Made by a program: the position numbers and the translations under genes. Below the pieces are notes generated by a model. That model saw only the letters and a list, made by a program, of their open reading frames with translations, did no database searches and was not told the DNA's origin. A stretch of DNA of 9,411 nt from an uncultured Bacteroidales bacterium (GTDB lineage: Bacteria > Bacteroidota > Bacteroidia > Bacteroidales > UBA932), in assembly GCA_946549475.1 (NCBI GenBank), contig CAMNQO010000055.1:1-9411 (forward strand), in the 5' to 3' direction. Below are positions 1-7,446 of the stretch, piece after piece (the stretch's first letter is position 1; each line of letters begins with the position of its first letter).

Positions 1-2484
1 TCCACCGAATCTTCACAGGTGTTCATGGGGACTTTTGACGGTGGCGGCTTTGCCATCCGCAACGCCGTTTTCAACCGCGCCTATGACCGTGTGGGCCTGT
101 TCGGGGGATGTGACGGAGCGACCGTCAAACGCCTGCATTTCATCAATTGTTCCGTCACCCAGGGCAAGCGCGGTGTCGGACTGGTGGCCGGATGGGCCAA
201 TAACACGACGATTGAGGACTGTCATGTGGAGGGGGGATCGATTGTCTCCAAGTGGACGGCCGTCGGCTCTCTGGTCGGTGAAGGAAAGGGAATTACGGTC
301 CGGAACTGTTCGTCCGATGCGACGATATCCGGCTCCAACGGATCGGCTTACAGCGGAGCGGGCGGCATCGTCGGTTATATCGACAAGGTGGCATCTGCCA
401 TCAGCAATTGTCAATTTACCGGCACGGTGACGACCAACGGCGATGCGTCGGAGACGGTGGAAATATCCCGGGCCGGCGGCATCGTCGGCTCTCTCAGCGG
501 TGTGACGGCCGTCATCGAAGACTGCCGTTTCCAAGGTACGGTCAGCGGACCGGCAGGCCGCATCGGCGGGATAGCCGGAGATATCACCGGGACGGTCCAG
601 ATTCGCGGATGCCGAGTGTTGTCAGGAGCGCGTATCGAGAGCGAAAGCGGGATTGCCGGCGGGATTGTCGGCAATGTCGAGGCTGCCGTCGAAAATCCGG
701 GCAGCGTCCGTTCCTGCTCGGTGGAGGGCGCGACGATTGCCTCCGGAGACTGGTGCTGTGCCGGTCTTGTCGCCCGCAACTACGGCATGCATGTTTCATC
801 CTGTCAGTTGTCTTCCACCTCCGTCCATGCGACGGGCAACAATGCGGCGGGCGTTTCCGCCATTACCAAATACAATCTGCGTTTCACGGATTGCTCCGTG
901 ACGGCGTGTACCATCGTGTCGGATGCCGTCCTCGCCGGCGGTATCGTAGCGGAGTTTGCCGATGCCGGTGACGCCTGTCACAATTATGTGGTCGGCTGCA
1001 CCGTGTCCGGCTCCAAGGTCCAGTCCAGATATTATACCGGCGGCATCGCCGGCCAGATCAAGCAGGGCAATGTGCTCGACCGCTGCTATGTGATGGATAC
1101 GGATGTGATTTCGACCAACGGAGGCGAGGCCGGCGGTATCGCCGGCAAGACCGCTGCGGACGGCATCGTCATCATCAACAGTATGTTCTGGGGCGGCAGT
1201 GTCGCCGGCACGACCGGCACTTCCGGCATCGGCGGCATCGTGGGCTCCTTCCTGACCGGAAAAGCGATGTCTGCGGGACAGACGCTCAGTACGACGGTCG
1301 TCGCCAACTGCATGGCCCATCCCTCCTCCGTTTCCAATACCAATGCCGCTTCATCCAACTTCCTGATTGGCGGCGTGGCCGGATATATGGCCTATGCCAG
1401 GATGGTCAACTCCTATTCCCCGATTGCCGCGGACAAGTTGACAGGTGCCGGAACGGACGCGGAAGACAAACGCGGCTCGCTTTACGGCAAACTGGTCTAT
1501 GGCGGCGAACTGCTCAACTGCTACTGGCTTGAGGGTTTCAAAGCGGGTTATGCCGATCCTTCGGGGACATATACCCAGAAAACGCAGAAGGCCCGGGACA
1601 CGCAGATGCAGCAGAAGGATGCCACCAGCAATGTCTTCTGGGTGCCGACACTCTATCCCGACGGGGATTACCGCAAGAGCAATATGACGCAGGCGCTCAA
1701 CAGGGGAGCGGAATTGTACAATGCGGATGCACCGCTTTATGATGTGGCGGCCGGTGGCTGGGTGATGACCTCCGCCTATCCCTATCCCGTGTTGGCGGGC
1801 TCTCCCCTGGATGCAGGTGCTCCGGTCAGCGGACAGACGCGCGTGGGCATCATCGGAGATTCCATTTCTACCTTCAAAGGCTGGACGGGAGGCTCGTATC
1901 AGTATCCCAAAGAGGGGGTGTACGAGTCTTTCACCGTGCAGGATACCTGGTGGTATCAGTTGATTTATTCCAAGATGAAGAATGCCTGTCTGGATATCAA
2001 TACTTCCAGTTGCGGCTCCACCGTGCAGGAACATGACAGCAAAGGACAGCCCAGTTTCCTGGACCGTTATACGGCGCTGGTCGCTCCGGATATCATTCTC
2101 ATCAACGGCGGTACCAACGACAGTTGGAGTTACCGTCTGCCGCTCGGAAGCCTGGACTTTTCACTTTCCCTGACCGAGTTGGACGACTGCCAGTTCGCCC
2201 AGGCTTATGACAAACTCGTGCGTCTGCTCCGCCGCGACCATCCCGACGCCGGAATCGTCCTGATGATCGGCGACTGCCTGCGGGATTATCCGGCCTATGC
2301 CCAGGTCATCAAAGACTTGGCGGAGCATTACCAGTTGCATACGGTCGAGATTGATTTCGGCACCCGGCGCAGTTCCCTGACCTATCAGCGGACGGGTACA
2401 TCTGATGTGAATGTCCATCCCAACATCGCAGGTATGAAGGAAATGGCGGAGCAGGCCTGGGCGCAGATGTCCGCATGGCTCTGA
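1..2484 (+). CDS. GLUG-repeat beta-helix protein with C-terminal SGNH hydrolase domain (5' partial)
   Basis: The reading frame is open from base 1, so the start and any signal peptide lie upstream; 827 residues are visible (numbered from base 1). Residues 1 to about 510 consist of some 15 degenerate coils, each with a hydrophobic glycine motif (AGGIVG, IGGIAG, TGGIAG and variants) and a following strand marked by xxCxV. This is the GLUG pattern of exported Bacteroidetes proteins and predicts a right-handed beta-helix. Residues about 510-610 resemble the usual GLUG tail, ending in a W...YPVL segment. Residues about 613-827 form an SGNH/GDSL esterase-like domain: GDSIS with nucleophile Ser621, a Gly at 672, GGTND with Asn706, and HPN with His806. 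The usual DxxH aspartate is one residue further away (Asp802). Inference: a surface or secreted protein that binds a glycan or host target and removes ester groups. The substrate is unknown. The fold calls are strong; the biological role is not established. Confidence 0.85.
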   Translation, partial: STESSQVFMGTFDGGGFAIRNAVFNRAYDRVGLFGGCDGATVKRLHFINCSVTQGKRGVGLVAGWANNTTIEDCHVEGGSIVSKWTAVGSLVGEGKGITVRNCSSDATISGSNGSAYSGAGGIVGYIDKVASAISNCQFTGTVTTNGDASETVEISRAGGIVGSLSGVTAVIEDCRFQGTVSGPAGRIGGIAGDITGTVQIRGCRVLSGARIESESGIAGGIVGNVEAAVENPGSVRSCSVEGATIASGDWCCAGLVARNYGMHVSSCQLSSTSVHATGNNAAGVSAITKYNLRFTDCSVTACTIVSDAVLAGGIVAEFADAGDACHNYVVGCTVSGSKVQSRYYTGGIAGQIKQGNVLDRCYVMDTDVISTNGGEAGGIAGKTAADGIVIINSMFWGGSVAGTTGTSGIGGIVGSFLTGKAMSAGQTLSTTVVANCMAHPSSVSNTNAASSNFLIGGVAGYMAYARMVNSYSPIAADKLTGAGTDAEDKRGSLYGKLVYGGELLNCYWLEGFKAGYADPSGTYTQKTQKARDTQMQQKDATSNVFWVPTLYPDGDYRKSNMTQALNRGAELYNADAPLYDVAAGGWVMTSAYPYPVLAGSPLDAGAPVSGQTRVGIIGDSISTFKGWTGGSYQYPKEGVYESFTVQDTWWYQLIYSKMKNACLDINTSSCGSTVQEHDSKGQPSFLDRYTALVAPDIILINGGTNDSWSYRLPLGSLDFSLSLTELDDCQFAQAYDKLVRLLRRDHPDAGIVLMIGDCLRDYPAYAQVIKDLAEHYQLHTVEIDFGTRRSSLTYQRTGTSDVNVHPNIAGMKEMAEQAWAQMSAWL

Positions 2485-2494
2485 AAATATTTTG

Positions 2495-2502
2495 TATATT
2501 TG
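2495..2502 (+). promoter_or_regulatory. Bacteroidetes -7 promoter element (TATATTTG) for the GH109-like gene
   Basis: TATATTTG matches the Bacteroidetes -7 consensus TAnnTTTG and starts 10 nt after the upstream stop codon. No convincing -33 TTG is seen at the expected distance, so the call rests on one element. It overlaps a possible TTG start at 2492, which argues that translation begins downstream, at 2528. Confidence 0.55.
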
Positions 2503-2527
2503 CGGGATGTTGAAACAGCCAAGTAAG

Positions 2528-3904
2528 ATGAAAAACCGTACATTCGTTTTCCTTTTCCTTCTGTTGATGACGCTGGCCGCCTGCGGCCGGAGCGGCGCGA
2601 TTGAAACTTCCGTCCCGCCCCGCCCCGCCGGACAGGAGGATGTCATCGGTCTGACTGTCCCGGCCATGGACACCGTGCGTATCGGCGTCGTCGGCCTGGG
2701 CATGCGCGGCAGCGGCGCCGTCAGGCGTTTCTGTTATATCCCCGGAGCCAAAGTCACCGCCCTGTGCGACCTGCGCCAGGAAGCGGTGGACCGTGGTCAG
2801 CAGACCTGGACGAAATACGGCAATACACCCGCCCGCGAATACGCCGGCAGCGCGGATGCCTGGAAGCAACTTTGCGAGCAGGAAGATATCGATCTGGTCT
2901 ATATCTGCACCGACTGGCTGACCCATACGCCCATCGCTTTGTATGCGATGGAGTGTGGCAAGCATGTGGCCATCGAAGTGCCCGCCGCGCTGGATATGGA
3001 GCAGATATGGGCGCTCATCGACAAGGCCGAGCAGAAACGCCTGCATTGCATGATGCTCGAAAACTGCATCTACGACTTTTTTGAACTCAACACCCTCCAG
3101 ATGGCCCAGGACGGCATGTTCGGAGAGATTGTCCATGCCCAGGGCGCCTATCACCACAATCTGGATCCTTTCTGGGGCGAGTACTGGAACAACTGGCGGC
3201 TGGACTACAACAGCAAGCACCGGGGGGATGTCTATCCTACGCACGGCATCGGTCCTGTCTGCCAGGCGCTCGACATCCACCGGGGCGACCGGATGACCCG
3301 GCTCGTTTCGATGGACACCAAGCCTTTCAACGGTCCGAAAATCATGGAAAAACTTACCGGAAAGCCTTGTCCGGACTTTGCCAACGGGGACCAGACCAAT
3401 ACGCTCATCAGTACGCAGAACGGCAAGACGATGCTCATCCAGCACGATGTGATGACGCCGCGTCCCTACGACCGGCTCTACCAGTTGGTCGGCACGGACG
3501 GCTATGCCGGCAAATATCCCACCAAGATTTATTGTCTGCGCGAAGAGATCAAAGAAAAAGTGGACGCCCATCACATCGCAGATGAAAAAAGTTATACCGG
3601 CGAGGAACTCAAGGCGTTGCAGGAGGGACACAGCAGTCCTATCCTGACCGAAGAACTGGAGGCGCTGGCCAAAAAAGTCGGCGGTCACGGCGGCATGGAC
3701 CTCATCATGGACTACCGGCTCATCTATTGCCTGCGCAACGGTCTGCCGCTGGACATGGATGTGTATGACCTGGCCGAATGGTGCTGCCTCAGCCCCTTGT
3801 CCAAACTGTCGCTGGAAAATGGCAACCGTCCTGTCGAAATCCCCGATTTTACCCGGGGAGGCTGGCAGAAAGTGCAGGGTTTCCGTTTTTCTCTTGCCGA
3901 GTAG
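2528..3904 (+). CDS. GH109-type glycoside hydrolase, Gfo/Idh/MocA-fold lipoprotein (putative NAD-dependent N-acetylgalactosaminidase)
   Basis: 458 aa. The ATG at 2528 is chosen because it gives a classic lipoprotein signal: Lys2, a hydrophobic run, then lipobox LAAC with Cys19. There is no twin-arginine motif and no acidic run after the Cys. A Rossmann domain follows, with VGLGMRG (glycines 56, 58, 61) and ICTDWLTHTP. Where ordinary Gfo/Idh/MocA dehydrogenases carry EKP, this protein has EVPAA (Glu150), as in GH109. Other GH109-like blocks are MMLENCIYDFFE, YPTHGIGPVCQ (Tyr236, His239) and a C-terminal VEIPDFTRG. GH109 enzymes use tightly bound NAD+ in an oxidation-elimination-hydration-reduction cycle to release terminal GalNAc; Tyr and His of the YPTH motif and the Glu of EVP correspond to active-site residues in the founding structure, from memory. 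Specificity (alpha or beta, blood-group A, Tn or bacterial glycan) cannot be read here. The phosphoesterase follows after 48 nt, probably in the same operon. Confidence 0.88.
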   Translation: MKNRTFVFLFLLLMTLAACGRSGAIETSVPPRPAGQEDVIGLTVPAMDTVRIGVVGLGMRGSGAVRRFCYIPGAKVTALCDLRQEAVDRGQQTWTKYGNTPAREYAGSADAWKQLCEQEDIDLVYICTDWLTHTPIALYAMECGKHVAIEVPAALDMEQIWALIDKAEQKRLHCMMLENCIYDFFELNTLQMAQDGMFGEIVHAQGAYHHNLDPFWGEYWNNWRLDYNSKHRGDVYPTHGIGPVCQALDIHRGDRMTRLVSMDTKPFNGPKIMEKLTGKPCPDFANGDQTNTLISTQNGKTMLIQHDVMTPRPYDRLYQLVGTDGYAGKYPTKIYCLREEIKEKVDAHHIADEKSYTGEELKALQEGHSSPILTEELEALAKKVGGHGGMDLIMDYRLIYCLRNGLPLDMDVYDLAEWCCLSPLSKLSLENGNRPVEIPDFTRGGWQKVQGFRFSLAE

Positions 3905-3918
3905 ATCCTGAAACGACC

Positions 3919-3936
3919 GGGCGGGATGTTCCGCCC
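3919..3936 (+). other. Intergenic hairpin between the GH109-like and phosphoesterase genes
   Basis: GGGCGG and CCGCCC form a perfect 6-bp stem around the loop GATGTT, within the 48-nt gap. No T run follows, so it does not look like an intrinsic terminator. It could stabilise or punctuate a shared mRNA. The function is unproven. Confidence 0.45.
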
Positions 3937-3952
3937 CCGAATATAAGAAGTT

Positions 3953-5122
3953 ATGAAAAAAATAATGATGCTTTGCGCAGCGTTGCTGCTGACGTTTTCC
4001 ACGCTTTCCGCCAAGGAACCCACCTTCAAATACGGTCCCTGGATCCAGGCTGTGACCGAAACGGGATTCACCGTACTCTTCAAGACATCCGTCGATGTGA
4101 TGGCCTGGGTGGAAGTGGCTCCCGACGACGGGACTTCATTCGAAGCGCAGCCGCGTCAGCCTTATTACCAGACGGTTGCGGGACGCCGTTACTGCGGCAA
4201 GATGCACAGCATCAAAGTCAGCGGCCTGGAGCCGGGCACGACCTATCGCTATCGCATTTACCGGCAGAAACTCGAGGATGCTTCCAACGACAATGCCGTA
4301 CACTATACTCCGGCCGTCGTCCAGCGTGTGGGCAAGACGAAGACTTTCCGGATGAAGACCTTCGATGCCGCCGCCCGGGAGTGCAAGTTTACGATGGTCT
4401 GCGACATCCATCAGCATGTCGATGTGTACAAGGCTCTGCTGGACGGGGTGAAGCCCGAGAATTTCGACTTTTTGCTGCTCAATGGCGACATTGTCAATGC
4501 GACCCGCAACATCGACACCAGCATCAAATATACCTTTGAGCCCATCCGCCACCTGAGTGCCAATATGCCCGTGGTCTTTGCCCGGGGCAACCATGAAGGG
4601 CGCGGTGTGGACTGGAAGTATACCCCCGAAGTGTTTCCGACGACGACAGGGGAGTTCTATTTTACTTTCCGTCAGGGACCTTGCGCCTTTGTCGTGCTGG
4701 ATGCCGGCGAGGACAAACCCGATGCCGATGTGGAGTATGCCGGGCACGCGATGTATGACGAATACCGTCAGATCCAGTTGCAGTGGCTCAAGGAAGCGGT
4801 CAAGGATCCGTCTTTCGCATCTGCACCCTACAAGATCTGCCTGATGCACATTCCGGCCATCAATGATAAGGACAGTTGGTATGCCCAGAAATGGATCAAC
4901 GCCCATTTTGTCCCTGTGCTCAACGAAGCCGGAGTCTGTCTGATGCTCAGCGGCCATCACCATCGTTATCTCGTCCGCGAAAAAGGCACATGCGGCAATG
5001 ATTTCCCCATTGTCGTCAACAGCAATGTGGACCGTCTCGATGTCACCGTCGCCGAAGGCAAGGGCCTCGATCTCCGCTTCTTCAACACCAAAGGCGAGCA
5101 AATCCGTACGCTGAAATATTGA
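3953..5122 (+). CDS. Secreted calcineurin-like metallophosphoesterase with Fn3-like N-terminal domain (purple acid phosphatase-like)
   Basis: 389 aa. The start gives a Sec signal (MKK, then a hydrophobic stretch, cleavage likely after LSA near residue 20), so the protein is periplasmic or secreted. Residues about 22-135 (GPWIQAV..., GLEPGTTYRYRIY) look like the Fn3-type domain that precedes the catalytic domain of purple acid phosphatases. The metallophosphoesterase motifs are all present in order: DIH (Asp151, His153), GDIV (Asp179), GNHE (Asn213, His214), MHIP (His299) and GHHH (His335, His337). It should therefore be an active two-metal phosphomono- or diesterase. Substrate is not determinable; phosphorylated glycans, nucleotides or phospholipids are all possible. 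No promoter-like element is seen in the short gap upstream, so co-transcription with the GH109-like gene is likely. The stop codon lies 24 nt before the receptor start. Confidence 0.9.
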   Translation: MKKIMMLCAALLLTFSTLSAKEPTFKYGPWIQAVTETGFTVLFKTSVDVMAWVEVAPDDGTSFEAQPRQPYYQTVAGRRYCGKMHSIKVSGLEPGTTYRYRIYRQKLEDASNDNAVHYTPAVVQRVGKTKTFRMKTFDAAARECKFTMVCDIHQHVDVYKALLDGVKPENFDFLLLNGDIVNATRNIDTSIKYTFEPIRHLSANMPVVFARGNHEGRGVDWKYTPEVFPTTTGEFYFTFRQGPCAFVVLDAGEDKPDADVEYAGHAMYDEYRQIQLQWLKEAVKDPSFASAPYKICLMHIPAINDKDSWYAQKWINAHFVPVLNEAGVCLMLSGHHHRYLVREKGTCGNDFPIVVNSNVDRLDVTVAEGKGLDLRFFNTKGEQIRTLKY

Positions 5123-5130
5123 ATTTTTAT

Positions 5131-5138
5131 TACCTTTG
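5131..5138 (+). promoter_or_regulatory. Bacteroidetes -7-like element (TACCTTTG) for the TonB-dependent receptor gene
   Basis: TACCTTTG fits TAnnTTTG and lies 8 nt after the phosphoesterase stop and 7 nt before the receptor ATG at 5146. The transcript leader would be almost absent. No clear -33 element is seen. Read-through from the upstream gene is also possible. Confidence 0.45.
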
Positions 5139-5145
5139 CGCCCCG

Positions 5146-7188
5146 ATGAGCGTAAAGGGAATAAGAAAGACGGCACTCATGGCGGCAGTGATGCTGCCGT
5201 GGGCTTTCGTTTGGGCCGGAGCGCAGGAGCAGTCTTCCCATGGCAGGGCAGATGCCGGACCGGATAAGCCGGACATGGCAACGGACGGCCGGGCCGGTGC
5301 CGACAGCAATATCGCGAAGTGGTTGGAGGAAGTGGCGGTGACCGGAAGCCGTGCGCCTTTGCGACTGGGGCAGGGCGCCCGCATCGTGACCGTCCTGGAC
5401 AGCCTGACCATCCGCTCCCTGCCCGTCGTCACCATCAACGATCTGCTGAAGTACGCCGTCGGCGTCGATGTCCGCCAGCGTGGCGTCGAAGGGATGCAGA
5501 CCGATATCAGCATCCGTGGCGGCAGTTTCGACCAGATGGCCATTCTGCTCAACGGAGTCAACATCTCCGATCCGCAGACCGGGCACAATGCCGCCGATTT
5601 TCCGGTGGATGTCAGCCTCATCGAGCGCATTGAAATCCTCGAAGGTCCGGCATCCCGCGTGTACGGGGCTTCCTCTTTGCTCGGCGCAATCAATATTATC
5701 ACAAAGACGCCCGTTGCCGGGGAGGTGAACGCCCATCTGGACGGAGGCTCCTACCTGACTTTCGGCGGCGGTGCTTCGGCCGTCCTTGCGCACGGCGGCT
5801 GGGACAACAGCCTGTCCGTCTCATACCGCCGCTCCAATGGCTATTCCCGCAGCAGCGCGGGCGGTCTCAACGGCGATTTCCAGACCGTCAAAGCCTTTTA
5901 CAGAGGTGGCTACAAGCAACTTTTCTGGCAGGCCGGCCTGAGTCTCAAGGATTTTGGCTCCAATACTTTCTACAGTCCCCGTTTCGACGACCAGTTTGAG
6001 CATACCTTCAAGACCTTTCTGGCCCTCGGCGCCGATGCTTCGGCAGGTTTTCTCCACCTCCGGCCCGTCATTTACTGGAACCATGCCCAGGACCGCTTTG
6101 AACTTTTCCGGGGCAAGCCCGAAGCCTATCCTTTCAACCATCATCGTACCAATGTCTATGGCGCCAATCTGGGCGCCTGGTTTGAAACCCTTGCGGGCCG
6201 TACGGCTTTCGGAGCCGAATTTCGCAACGAAGACATCGTCAGTACCAATCTCGGCGAGCCCCTCTCCCGGCCGGACGGTCCCTATGTCGTGGGACTCAAC
6301 CGCACGCAGATGGCCTTTTACGCCGAGCACAATCTCACGCTGGCATGGTTTACCCTGTCGGCAGGGTTGACGGCCGCCCGCAATACGGGCAGCGGGGAAG
6401 GCTTCGGTGTCTATCCCGGCGCGGACATGAGTTTCCGTTTTCTTCAAGATTGGAAAGTCTATGTCAATTACAACGCATCCTACCGCATCCCGACCTTTAC
6501 CGAACTCTATTATTCCGTGGGCGGACATCAGGCGGACAAGAATCTGCGTGCGGAGAAAATGCACGCGGCTGAGGCCGGTCTCAAGTACGACCATGCCGGT
6601 ATCAGGGCTGTTTTCAGTGCCTGGTATCACTATGGGAAAGACTTGATCGACTGGATCAAGGAAACGCCGGGAGCCGACTGGAAAAGTGTCAATCATACCC
6701 GCATTCATGCCTTCGGGCAAGAATTGACCTTGAAGGTGGATTTCCCCCGGCTGTTGGGCTGGTCCTGGTGGCAGGGCGTACAAGTCGCTTACAGTCACAT
6801 CGACCAGCGCAAGGACCTGGGAGCCATTTCGGGGGCGGATGGCGGCTCGGGGAGCATCCAGTCGCTGTATGCCTTCGAGTATCTCCGCCACAAACTGGTC
6901 GTCCAGACCGATGTGCGGCTCTGGTCCGGGCTTTTTCTCAATCTCAGTTGCCGCTGGCAGGACCGTGTCGGCATGTATGAGCGTTACGAAGGATTGACTG
7001 CGACCGGGGAATTTGTGCCCTATACGCCCTGCACTTTTCTGGATGCGCAACTGAGTTGGAATACCGACAACTACCGCATCTACTTCCAGGCGGACAACCT
7101 GCTTGACCGGCAATGGTATGACCACGGCAATGTCCCCCAGCCCGGCATCTGGCTGCGTCTCGGCGCCAGTTATACCTTCAGATGGTGA
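5146..7188 (+). CDS. TonB-dependent outer-membrane receptor (BtuB/siderophore-receptor-like)
   Basis: 680 aa. The ATG at 5146 gives a Sec signal (SVKGIRK, a hydrophobic core, cleavage near AGA/QEQ, residue 26). An in-frame TTG at 5119 would add residues in front of the signal and is rejected. A TonB-box-like segment EEVAVTGSR sits near residues 61-69. The plug domain runs to about residue 187, with typical blocks DISIRGGSFDQ, LLNGVNISDPQTG, ERIEILEGPASRVYG and GAINIITK. The rest is a beta-barrel with alternating aromatic strands, ending in a TonB-receptor-like NLLDRQWYDHG block and a final ASYTFRW strand. There is no N-terminal carboxypeptidase-like domain and no SusD neighbour, so it is not SusC-type. 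The length suits a receptor for a metal chelate, haem or cobalamin, but the ligand cannot be named. No cobalamin riboswitch fits in the 23-nt upstream gap. Confidence 0.93.
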   Translation: MSVKGIRKTALMAAVMLPWAFVWAGAQEQSSHGRADAGPDKPDMATDGRAGADSNIAKWLEEVAVTGSRAPLRLGQGARIVTVLDSLTIRSLPVVTINDLLKYAVGVDVRQRGVEGMQTDISIRGGSFDQMAILLNGVNISDPQTGHNAADFPVDVSLIERIEILEGPASRVYGASSLLGAINIITKTPVAGEVNAHLDGGSYLTFGGGASAVLAHGGWDNSLSVSYRRSNGYSRSSAGGLNGDFQTVKAFYRGGYKQLFWQAGLSLKDFGSNTFYSPRFDDQFEHTFKTFLALGADASAGFLHLRPVIYWNHAQDRFELFRGKPEAYPFNHHRTNVYGANLGAWFETLAGRTAFGAEFRNEDIVSTNLGEPLSRPDGPYVVGLNRTQMAFYAEHNLTLAWFTLSAGLTAARNTGSGEGFGVYPGADMSFRFLQDWKVYVNYNASYRIPTFTELYYSVGGHQADKNLRAEKMHAAEAGLKYDHAGIRAVFSAWYHYGKDLIDWIKETPGADWKSVNHTRIHAFGQELTLKVDFPRLLGWSWWQGVQVAYSHIDQRKDLGAISGADGGSGSIQSLYAFEYLRHKLVVQTDVRLWSGLFLNLSCRWQDRVGMYERYEGLTATGEFVPYTPCTFLDAQLSWNTDNYRIYFQADNLLDRQWYDHGNVPQPGIWLRLGASYTFRW

Positions 7189-7191
7189 TGC

Positions 7192-7219
7192 AAAAAGCCC
7201 GTCGCTTTGCGGATGGGGC
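7192..7219 (-). terminator. Candidate - strand intrinsic terminator abutting the receptor gene end
   Basis: Read on the - strand, GCCC and the following bases pair with GCGA and GGGC around an AAA loop (small mismatches and bulges), directly followed by TTTTTG. The T tract is on the wrong side to serve the + strand receptor gene. It would stop leftward transcription from the hemD-rnpA-yidD operon before it enters the receptor gene. Confidence 0.5.
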
Positions 7220-7293
7220 AGTCAAGGCTTGCCGAAAGGGAGCGCGAACGGATGTTTTTCACGAAGTGAGCGCCTCTTCGGAAAGCCAGGCGG

Positions 7294-7352
7294 GTATCCG
7301 GTGCAGCACCTTGCCCTGGAGAGCATTCCACGGGGGTATCGCGCACCCGATG
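7294..7352 (+). repeat. 59-bp direct repeat, copy 1 (structured)
   Basis: This unit is repeated at 7367-7425 with three substitutions (C/T at 7304/7377, T/C at 7311/7384, T/C at 7326/7399). An inner hairpin is formed by CCCTGGAG (7314-7321) and TTCCACGGG (7326-7334), with loop AGCA and one bulged C. An outer stem can form between 7296-7304 and 7343-7351 with one C-C mismatch. In this copy the inner stem contains a G-U pair (7321/7326) where copy 2 has G-C. Function is unknown. Confidence 0.75.
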
Positions 7353-7366
7353 GGCATTTCAAACGA

Positions 7367-7425
7367 GTATCCGGTGTAGCACCCTGCCCTGGAGAGCACT
7401 CCACGGGGGTATCGCGCACCCGATG
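7367..7425 (+). repeat. 59-bp direct repeat, copy 2 (structured)
   Basis: This is the second copy, 73 bp downstream of the first, separated from it by 14 unrelated bases. It forms the same inner hairpin, here with a Watson-Crick G-C closing pair (7394/7399), and the same outer stem with U-G instead of C-G (7377/7416). Two of the three differences between copies fall in predicted pairs and keep pairing only if the + strand is the RNA. There are only two copies and no array. Confidence 0.75.
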
Positions 7426-7446
7426 CTTTCTGAGAGGGCGAGACCG

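Noticed and set aside
2492..2527. Upstream TTG or ATG start for the GH109-like gene
   Set aside because: The TTG at 2492 lies inside the probable -7 element, and an earlier start would put extra residues in front of a well-formed lipoprotein signal.
2309..3688. 459-codon open frame on the - strand opposite the GH109-like gene
   Set aside because: It lies fully antisense to a gene with clear family motifs, has no recognisable domain, and fits the long antisense frames expected in GC-rich coding DNA.
2528..3904. Ordinary sugar or inositol dehydrogenase of the Gfo/Idh/MocA family
   Set aside because: The catalytic EKP lysine motif is replaced by EVPAA, and the MMLENC and YPTHG blocks and the lipoprotein signal match GH109 instead.
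5119..5145. TTG start for the receptor gene overlapping the phosphoesterase stop
   Set aside because: It would precede the probable promoter element and extend beyond a normal signal peptide; the ATG at 5146 fits better.
4136..5176. 346-codon - strand open frame opposite the phosphoesterase
   Set aside because: The + strand carries every metallophosphoesterase motif in order. The antisense translation shows no family features.
5821..7125. 434-codon - strand open frame opposite the receptor gene
   Set aside because: It is antisense to the barrel of a well-supported TonB receptor, with no motifs and no promoter or start context.
7294..7425. CRISPR array
   Set aside because: There are only two copies, units are 59 bp with a 14-bp spacer, and there are no cas genes.
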